From Methanosarcinales archaeon (GTDB taxonomy: Archaea > Halobacteriota > Methanosarcinia > Methanotrichales > Methanotrichaceae), in NCBI GenBank assembly GCA_013415595.1, contig JAAEEW010000199.1, positions 1-11,679 of the forward strand: a stretch of DNA of 11,679 nt, written 5' to 3'. Each line of letters begins with the position of its first letter. Position 1 is the stretch's first letter. The position numbers were made by a program, and so were the translations under genes. The notes under the pieces are model-generated. The model saw only the letters and a list, made by a program, of their open reading frames with translations. It was not told where the DNA came from and did no database searches. Positions 6,718-11,679 of the stretch are shown here, piece by piece.

Positions 6718-8364
6718 ATGAGAAGCGAAGCGACCAAGGTAGGCGCTGAGAGGGCTCCGCACAGGGCTTTGCTCAGGGCTACGGGTCTCATCGATGAGGA
6801 GATGTCCCGGCCTTTCATCGGGATAGCCAGCTCGGCCAACGACTTCATCCCCGGCCACATCCACCTGGCCCGGGTGGCTGAGGCGGTCAAGGCCGGAGTT
6901 CGCCTTGCCGGGGGCGTTCCCTTCGAGTTTCAGACCATCGGAATATGCGACGGCATAGCCATGGGCCACCGGGGCATGAGGTACTCCCTTCCCAGCAGGG
7001 AGCTGATTCAGGATTCCATAGAGATCATGGCCGAGGGGCACCAGCTCGACGGCCTGGTGCTGATACCTACCTGTGACAAGATAGTCCCCGGCCATTTGAT
7101 GGCCGCCGGTCGGCTCAACCTGCCCACCATCGTGGTCACCGGCGGGCCCATGCTCCCCGGCTTCGCCTGTGACAAGGAGCTGGACCTGATCGACGTCTTC
7201 GAGGGCTGGCAGAAGGGAGGAGAGTCCCTCTCCACCCTGGAAGAGCTGGCCTGCCCGGGAGCAGGTTCCTGCGCCGGCCTCTTCACCGCCAACACCATGG
7301 CCTGTGTGACCGAGGCATTGGGAATGAGCCTTCCCGGCTGCGCCACCGCTCATGCCGTGGACGCCAAGAAGATGAGGATTGCCAAGAGGTCCGGGATGAG
7401 GATAGTGGAGCTGATCAAGCAGGGCATCAACGCCCGGGACATTGTGACCGGGAAGTCCCTGGACAACGCCATCCGGGTGGACATGGCCATTGGAGGCTCC
7501 ACCAACACCGTGCTGCACCTCCCGGCCATCGCCGCTGAGTTCGGACTGGAGCTGGACGTGGATCGCTTCGACGAGATCAGCCGGGAGACGCCTCACCTGG
7601 TCAACCTGCGCCCCGGCGGCCCCTATCACATGATCGACCTGGACCGGGCGGGAGGAATTCCGGCGGTCATGAACAGGCTGCGGTCCCGGCTCAACCTGGA
7701 CGTGATAACCGTCAGCGGGCAAACTCTGGAGGAAGATCTGAAGGCCTTCAAGCCGGCCAACCCACTGTGCAACGCCGAGGTGATCTCCACCCTGGAGAAG
7801 CCATTCCACAGGGAAGGGGGCATAGCCATCCTCCACGGCAGCCTGGCTCCGGAGGGGGCGGTGATCAAGCAGACCGCCGTCTCCGAGAAGATGATGAAGC
7901 ACCAGGGTCCGGCCGTGGTCTTCGATTCCGAGGAGGACTCCATGAAGGGAATCGTGGGTGGCCAGGTGAAGGCCGGAGATGTGGTGATCATCAGATACGA
8001 GGGTCCCAAGGGCGGCCCGGGAATGAGGGAGACCCTCTCCCCCACCTCGGCCATCATGGGCGTGGGACTGGGCGACTCGGTGGTGCTGATAACCGACGGC
8101 CGGTTCAGCGGCGGCACCAGAGGTCCCTGTATCGGCCACGTCTCGCCGGAGGCCGCAGTGGGCGGACCTATCGCCCTGGCAAATGCCGGAGACAGGATTC
8201 TCATAGATATCCCGGCCAGGCGGCTGGACCTGCAGGTCCCGGAGGAGGAGCTGGCCAGGCGTCGCGAGGCCTGGAAGCCGCCAGAGCCCAAAGTAAAGGG
8301 CGGCGTCCTGGCCCGCTACCGCAAGTCGGTGACCTCGGCCAGCAAGGGCGGAGTCCTGAGATGA
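6718..8364 (+). CDS. ilvD: Dihydroxy-acid dehydratase
   Basis: This 548-residue IlvD dehydrates 2,3-dihydroxy-isovalerate and 2,3-dihydroxy-3-methylvalerate to the keto acids that precede valine, leucine and isoleucine. Three cysteines that bind the Fe-S cluster in the family are present: C77 in GICDG, C119 in PTCDK and C185 in GSCAG. D78 and D120-K121 fit the Mg2+ site, K121 being the lysine that is carbamylated in characterised enzymes. The segments MGHRGMRYSLPSRE, GGSTNTVLHLPAIA, GPKGGPGMRE and TDGRFSGGTRGPCIGHVSPE are classic. The overall match is to methanogen IlvD rather than to phosphogluconate dehydratase. One oddity is SSANDFIPGH (38-47), where relatives usually have an NS-containing version. 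ATG 6718 is supported by GAGG at 6707-6710; a GTG 27 bases upstream is less likely. It heads an ilvD-thpR-cca cluster. Confidence 0.96.
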   Translation: MRSEATKVGAERAPHRALLRATGLIDEEMSRPFIGIASSANDFIPGHIHLARVAEAVKAGVRLAGGVPFEFQTIGICDGIAMGHRGMRYSLPSRELIQDSIEIMAEGHQLDGLVLIPTCDKIVPGHLMAAGRLNLPTIVVTGGPMLPGFACDKELDLIDVFEGWQKGGESLSTLEELACPGAGSCAGLFTANTMACVTEALGMSLPGCATAHAVDAKKMRIAKRSGMRIVELIKQGINARDIVTGKSLDNAIRVDMAIGGSTNTVLHLPAIAAEFGLELDVDRFDEISRETPHLVNLRPGGPYHMIDLDRAGGIPAVMNRLRSRLNLDVITVSGQTLEEDLKAFKPANPLCNAEVISTLEKPFHREGGIAILHGSLAPEGAVIKQTAVSEKMMKHQGPAVVFDSEEDSMKGIVGGQVKAGDVVIIRYEGPKGGPGMRETLSPTSAIMGVGLGDSVVLITDGRFSGGTRGPCIGHVSPEAAVGGPIALANAGDRILIDIPARRLDLQVPEEELARRREAWKPPEPKVKGGVLARYRKSVTSASKGGVLR

Positions 8365-8368
8365 TATT

Positions 8369-8947
8369 ATGAGAGGCCCTACGAGAGGCCCGGGCAAGGG
8401 CATTCGCAGTTTCGTGGCCGTGGAGCTCCCGGCGGAGATCCGGGATAAGGTGGCGGAGATCCAGCGGGAGATCTCCGTCCCCGGCCTGAGGATGGTCAAG
8501 CCCGATCTGGTCCACATCACCATGAAGTTCCTGGGCGACGTCCCGCCGGCCAGGATAGATGACGTCACCCGGGCCCTGGCGGGGATCAGCTTCCCGGCGT
8601 TTCCGGCCAGGATAACCGGGGTGGGAGCCTTCCCCGGAAGGTCGGTGCGGGTGGTGTGGCTGGGGGCGGAGGGAGAGTTCGCCGACCTGGCCGCCCAGGT
8701 GGAGGAGGCCCTGCACCCCCTGGGATTTGAGAGAGAGAAGAGGCGGTTTTCCGCCCACGCCACCCTGGCCCGGGTGAGCTACCCCAGCCGGGAGATCAAC
8801 GACGCTCTCCGCCCCTGGATGGAGCGGTTCGCGAGGCTGGACGTGGGGGAGTTCTCTGTAGACCAGTTTTTCCTGAAGAAGAGCACGCTGACGCCCGGAG
8901 GCCCCATCTACGAGAACCTGGCAAGATTCCCTCTCCGAAGTGACTGA
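8369..8947 (+). CDS. thpR: RNA 2',3'-cyclic phosphodiesterase / 2'-5' RNA ligase family protein
   Basis: This 192-residue two-histidine phosphoesterase carries both catalytic motifs in the expected order: HITM at 49-52 and HATL at 130-133. The conserved opening IRSFVAVELP is at 12-21 and KFLGDV at 53-58. Family members hydrolyse RNA 2',3'-cyclic phosphates to 2'-phosphates and can join tRNA halves through a 2'-5' bond in vitro; the physiological role is unsettled. The gene starts 4 bases after the ilvD stop and overlaps cca by 8 bases, an adjacency I recall from other euryarchaea. About ten Gly/Pro/Arg-rich residues precede the usual N-terminus, so the true start could be slightly later, although I see no better in-frame start codon. 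Confidence 0.92.
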   Translation: MRGPTRGPGKGIRSFVAVELPAEIRDKVAEIQREISVPGLRMVKPDLVHITMKFLGDVPPARIDDVTRALAGISFPAFPARITGVGAFPGRSVRVVWLGAEGEFADLAAQVEEALHPLGFEREKRRFSAHATLARVSYPSREINDALRPWMERFARLDVGEFSVDQFFLKKSTLTPGGPIYENLARFPLRSD

Positions 8948-10277
8948 AGCGGTCCTGGGCAGGGTTCGACCGACTGAGAGGGAACGAGAAGAGCTCCTGG
9001 CCCTGGAGGAGCGGCTGCTTGCCCGAATTGGGGATCTGGCCCGCTCCAGGGGACTGGACTGTCAGGGCATGCTGGTGGGCTCGGCGGCCCGGGCCACCTG
9101 GCTGGCCGGGGATCACGACCTGGATATATTTCTGAGCGTCCCGGAGGATGGCGACCTGGGGGCAGCCCTGGAGCTGGCCCGGGAACTGGCTCCACAGCAT
9201 GAGGAGAGGTACGCGGAGCATGCCTATGTCCACGCCACCATCGAGGGCTTTGATGTGGACCTGGTTCCGTGTTACCGGGTTCCCGACGCCACCCACCTCC
9301 GGTCGGCGGTGGATCGCACCCCCTTTCACACTAAATATATTGCCGCCAGGATAGGCGGCCTGGAGGACCAGGTTCTGCTGCTCAAGCAGTTCATGAACGG
9401 GGCGGGAGTCTACGGGTCTGAGCTTCGCCGGGGCGGGTTTTCCGGCTATCTGGTGGAGATTCTGGTTCTTCGCTACCGCTCTTTCGCCGGGGTGCTTAGC
9501 GCGGCGTCCTCCTGGAGGCCGGGAGAGACCATCGACCTGGAGGGCCACTCTGCCGTGGAACACCAGGACCCCCTGGTGGTTGTGGACCCGGTGGACCCCC
9601 GGAGAAACGTGGCCGCAGCTCTGACTCTGGACCGGATGGCCCAGTTCGTGACCTCTTCGCGATGCTTCCTGGGATGTCCCGATCTGAGCTTCTTCTTCCC
9701 GGCGGAGACCCCTCCCCTGCAGGACCAGGAGCTCCGGGACGTCCTGGCCAGGCGGGGTGCCGTCCTGATTCTGGTGGAGTTCGACTCTCCGGACGTGGTG
9801 GAGGACGTGCTCTACCCCCAGCTCAGAAAGGCGGAGGCTGCGGTCAGAGCCCTGCTGGAGAGAAACGGATTTTCGGTGCTTCGCAGCGACGTTCACAGCT
9901 CCGGCCAGACAAAGCCTCCAAAGGCCTGGATGCTCTTTGAGATGGAAGTGGCAAAGCTGCCGCTGATCCAGAAGAGGATGGGCCCGCCCTTCTGGGAGAA
10001 GGATCACCTCAGCCGCTTCCTATCCAGCCACCCCTCGGTGGTCTCCGGCCCCTACCTGGAAGGGGGACGGGCAGTGGTGGAGGTGGAACGGAGGTACTCC
10101 CTCGCCGTACATCTGCTGAAGGACCAGCTCTCCAGCCTGTCCCTGGGAAAGCACCTCTCCCTCCAGGTTCAGGCCGGACACAAAATATACTCCGGCCAGG
10201 AGATCCTGGCGGTGCTCGATCCGGGGTTCAGACAATTCCTGAGCCGCTACTTCAGCGCCCGAATGAACATGTGCTGA
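8940..10277 (+). CDS. cca: Archaeal CCA-adding enzyme (class I tRNA nucleotidyltransferase)
   Basis: This 445-residue protein is the length of archaeal CCA-adding enzymes, which build or repair the 3' CCA of every tRNA from CTP and ATP without a nucleic-acid template. The nucleotidyltransferase signature is intact: GSAARATWL at 47-55, the metal-binding pair D60 and D62 in HDLD, and the third carboxylate D107 in VDLVPCYRV. Central and tail domains follow with QVLLLKQFMNG, RRGGFSGYLVEILVL and HPLVV-like VVVDPVDPRRNVAAAL. The start is GTG at 8940, inside the end of thpR (8-base overlap), and matches the family N-terminus (RVRPTEREREEL). No strong Shine-Dalgarno is seen, so translation is probably coupled. 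The enzyme is needed for tRNAs such as the tRNA-Gln in this window, which lacks encoded CCA. Confidence 0.96.
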   Translation: MTEAVLGRVRPTEREREELLALEERLLARIGDLARSRGLDCQGMLVGSAARATWLAGDHDLDIFLSVPEDGDLGAALELARELAPQHEERYAEHAYVHATIEGFDVDLVPCYRVPDATHLRSAVDRTPFHTKYIAARIGGLEDQVLLLKQFMNGAGVYGSELRRGGFSGYLVEILVLRYRSFAGVLSAASSWRPGETIDLEGHSAVEHQDPLVVVDPVDPRRNVAAALTLDRMAQFVTSSRCFLGCPDLSFFFPAETPPLQDQELRDVLARRGAVLILVEFDSPDVVEDVLYPQLRKAEAAVRALLERNGFSVLRSDVHSSGQTKPPKAWMLFEMEVAKLPLIQKRMGPPFWEKDHLSRFLSSHPSVVSGPYLEGGRAVVEVERRYSLAVHLLKDQLSSLSLGKHLSLQVQAGHKIYSGQEILAVLDPGFRQFLSRYFSARMNMC

Positions 10278-10304
10278 GAATGGGGCCGAAGGGCCCCCGG
10301 ATTC
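10278..10304 (+). terminator. GC-rich hairpin directly after cca
   Basis: Starting one base after the cca stop, GGGGCC (10282-10287) pairs with GGCCCC (10292-10297) around the loop GAAG. GAAT (10278-10281) can pair with ATTC (10301-10304) across a 3-base bulge. A T5 run lies 47 bases further on (10351-10355). Together they may end or protect the ilvD-thpR-cca transcript, though no T-run is directly attached to the stem. Confidence 0.4.
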
Positions 10305-10364
10305 AGGAGCCCACCCAGGGCCACTCAGGGGTTGACCCGCAGTTCAGGGCTTTTTCCTCCGGGA

Positions 10365-10438
10365 GGATCTCGTCATCCCGAGGGATCTTATTATCCCGAG
10401 ATGGATCTCGTCCTTTCAGGGGATCTACATCTCTATTG
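10365..10438. repeat. Phased degenerate 18-base repeats in the convergent gap
   Basis: Four copies of GGATCT start at 10365, 10383, 10403 and 10421, spaced 18, 20 and 18 bases apart. Units 1 and 2 are the closest pair, GGATCTCGTCATCCCGAG and GGATCTTATTATCCCGAG; units 3 and 4 are degenerate. The array lies between the cca and deacetylase stop codons, just past the end of the minus-strand deacetylase gene, and the last unit runs into its final codons. Each unit can form small alternative stems, for example GGGAT/ATCCC and CGAGAT/ATCTCG. Function unknown. Confidence 0.5.
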
Positions 10439-11452
10439 AAAGCATTTCCAGTAGGCGCTCTGGACCTTCTTGACCTCTTTAAGCCGGCCATCAAGCTGCA
10501 TGCCTGTGCCGCCGGTCACCTCAGGCACCTCTCCCTGGAAGGCCAAAAGCTCGGCCACCACGTCCTCGGCCTGGGCCTCGATGCTGTAGCCGCCCTCCAG
10601 GGTGGCCACCAGCCTCCCCTGGCAGCACTGGTCGGCGATGCTCTTGACCAATCCGGCCAGGGCTCCAAATCCCTTTGCGGTAAGCTTCATTCCCCCCAGG
10701 GGGTCGCTCCTGTCCGGGTCGTGGCCTGCGGAGACCATGACTACGTCCGGCTTGAACTCCAGGGCGATGGGCAGCAGGATCTCGCGGTAGGCGGCCAGGT
10801 ATCCCGAGTCGTCCGTCCCCGAGGGCAGGGGCACGTTCACAGTGTAGCCCCGGCCGTCGCCGTCCCCCACCTCGGAGAGCCTGCCCGTCCCCGGGTAGTG
10901 GGGGAACTGGTGGGTGGAGAAATATAGCACGCTTCTGTCCTCGTAGAAGACGGCCTGGGTCCCGTTGCCGTGGTGGACGTCCCAGTCCACGATCAGCACC
11001 TTCTCCAGGCCCCGGGCCTGGGCGTGTCTGGCTCCTATGGCCACGTTGTTGAAAATGCAAAATCCCATCCCCCGGTTGGGCATGGCGTGGTGGCCGGGAG
11101 GGCGGACTAGGGCAAAGGCCGTGTCGAAGCCGCTTTGCACCGCATCCACGGCCGCTATGTCTCCCCCGGCAGCCATCAGAGCCGCCTGGTAGGAGTCCCG
11201 GGAGACCACGGTGTCGATGTCCAGGTATCCCCCGCCGTGCTCGGAGATGGCCCTGACCTGGTCGATGTAGCGGCGGGAGTGGATGGTGGCCACCTGATCG
11301 ACGGTGGCCGGCTGGGGAGTGATCACCTCCACGTCCAGCCCGTCTCTCTTCACCCTCTCCATAATGGCGGTAAGACGTTCCTTTCTCTCCGGATGGTCAT
11401 GGGTCTCATGCATGAGGTAAATTGGGTGATACATCAGGCCGGTTCGGGTCAT
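10433..11452 (-). CDS. Histone deacetylase / AcuC-family zinc amidohydrolase
   Basis: This 339-residue protein is a class II-like member of the arginase/deacetylase superfamily that includes histone deacetylases, AcuC and acetylpolyamine amidohydrolases. The catalytic histidines are H120-H121 in RPPGHHA. The zinc ligands are D158 and H160 in DWDVHHGNGTQ and D245 in SAGHDPDRSDPLGG. The transition-state tyrosine is Y289 in EGGY. GFCIFNNVAIGA (130-141) completes the core. It should remove acetyl groups from lysine or small amines in the cytoplasm; the substrate is not readable from sequence. Histone or Alba tails, or acetyl-CoA synthetase (the AcuC target in Bacillus), are candidates. ATG at 11452 is chosen. 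A weak AT-rich box (about 11477-11485) lies 28 bases before it and there is no Shine-Dalgarno, so the message may be leaderless. M7 is an alternative start. Confidence 0.93.
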   Translation of the reverse strand: MTRTGLMYHPIYLMHETHDHPERKERLTAIMERVKRDGLDVEVITPQPATVDQVATIHSRRYIDQVRAISEHGGGYLDIDTVVSRDSYQAALMAAGGDIAAVDAVQSGFDTAFALVRPPGHHAMPNRGMGFCIFNNVAIGARHAQARGLEKVLIVDWDVHHGNGTQAVFYEDRSVLYFSTHQFPHYPGTGRLSEVGDGDGRGYTVNVPLPSGTDDSGYLAAYREILLPIALEFKPDVVMVSAGHDPDRSDPLGGMKLTAKGFGALAGLVKSIADQCCQGRLVATLEGGYSIEAQAEDVVAELLAFQGEVPEVTGGTGMQLDGRLKEVKKVQSAYWKCFQ

Positions 11453-11602
11453 ACATCATAAAATGCCTTTTTGAAAGTAAATGGATTTCCCTGAAGCACT
11501 TCGGATCCCCGGGGAGGTCTGCTGGGCAGGCGACCTCAGGCACGATATTTCTGATGGGACTATCCGCCACGATTTCACATGCAGTGGAGCGCAGTGGCAC
11601 AA

Positions 11603-11613
11603 ACTTAAATAAT
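11603..11613 (+). promoter_or_regulatory. TATA-like element reading out of the window
   Basis: ACTTAAATAAT is a good match to a euryarchaeal TATA box and would start a rightward transcript near 11635-11640. A second AT-rich stretch, AAGTATATACTATA, fills the last 14 bases. The segment 11453-11679 contains no reading frame I can defend, so this is probably the promoter region of a gene beyond the window. Confidence 0.4.
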
Positions 11614-11679
11614 AGTGCCAGTTATCGATTTATCGGCCTTTCAGCACCAAAATTCAATCTCTGATAAGTATATACTATA

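Noticed and set aside
6676..8763. Long minus-strand frame (695 codons) opposite ilvD and thpR
   Set aside because: It is antisense to conserved IlvD and ThpR motifs; long antisense frames are expected in GC-rich coding DNA.
8796..10007. Minus-strand frame (403 codons) opposite cca
   Set aside because: It is antisense to an intact CCA-adding enzyme, and its composition shows no domain.
10303..10494. Minus-strand 63-codon frame over the repeat array, which might extend the deacetylase by frameshift
   Set aside because: It is in a different frame from the deacetylase, whose own stop gives a normal-length protein; the translation is a product of the repeats.
11514..11537. Inverted repeat GAGGTC/GACCTC with a 12-base loop upstream of the deacetylase gene
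   Set aside because: The stem is only 6 bp, and it lies about 60 bases upstream of the gene away from the predicted promoter box; it is likely chance.
11422..11664. Reading frames at the right end on both strands
   Set aside because: They overlap the deacetylase start or the TATA-like element, have no recognisable domain and no ribosome-binding site.

Overview
The window is ordinary chromosomal DNA of a euryarchaeal methanogen. Signs of this are an archaeal ribosomal protein (eS6), an archaeal class I CCA-adding enzyme, an NrpR-type (DUF128) nitrogen regulator, a geranylgeranyl-reductase-family flavoprotein, archaeal TATA boxes, and a tRNA-Gln without encoded CCA and with the A1-U72 pair. 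The high GC content (about 60% by eye), with AT-rich islands only at promoters, fits a GC-rich Methanothrix/Methanosaeta-like member of the Methanosarcinales. That assignment is an inference, because no marker here fixes the genus. No insertion sequence, CRISPR array, prophage or obvious horizontally acquired block was seen.

Layout. Bases 1-118 hold no gene I can defend. A tRNA-Gln(UUG) on the minus strand (119-191) diverges from an nrpR-like regulator (253-1242, +), and the two appear to share one AT-alternating TATA region. Next come eS6 (1399-1800, +) with its own promoter, Shine-Dalgarno site and hairpin terminator, and a two-domain MgtE/SLC41-type cation transporter (2042-3319, +) with a perfect palindrome over its predicted transcription start. 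Convergent to these is a minus-strand pair: a sodium:solute symporter with a large cytosolic tail (4605-6521) and a geranylgeranyl-reductase-family protein (3430-4608), joined by an ATGA stop/start overlap. Divergent from the symporter is a tight plus-strand cluster, ilvD - thpR - cca (6718-10277). It is followed by a convergent gene for a histone-deacetylase/AcuC-family enzyme (10433-11452, -). The last 227 bases are non-coding and carry a strong TATA-like element reading out of the window.

How the genes work together. Most are unrelated housekeeping functions: nitrogen control, translation, Mg2+ transport, branched-chain amino acid synthesis and tRNA 3'-end maturation. The clearest functional links are thpR-cca, two RNA-end enzymes that overlap by 8 bases, and the symporter-reductase pair, whose joint role is unknown. 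The items most worth a second look are the symporter's roughly 160-residue cytosolic tail and its coupling to the reductase, an isoleucine-rich upstream reading frame whose stop overlaps the ilvD start, the palindrome at the Mg transporter promoter, and a phased 18-base repeat array after the deacetylase gene. No complete novel defence or mobile system was recognised.
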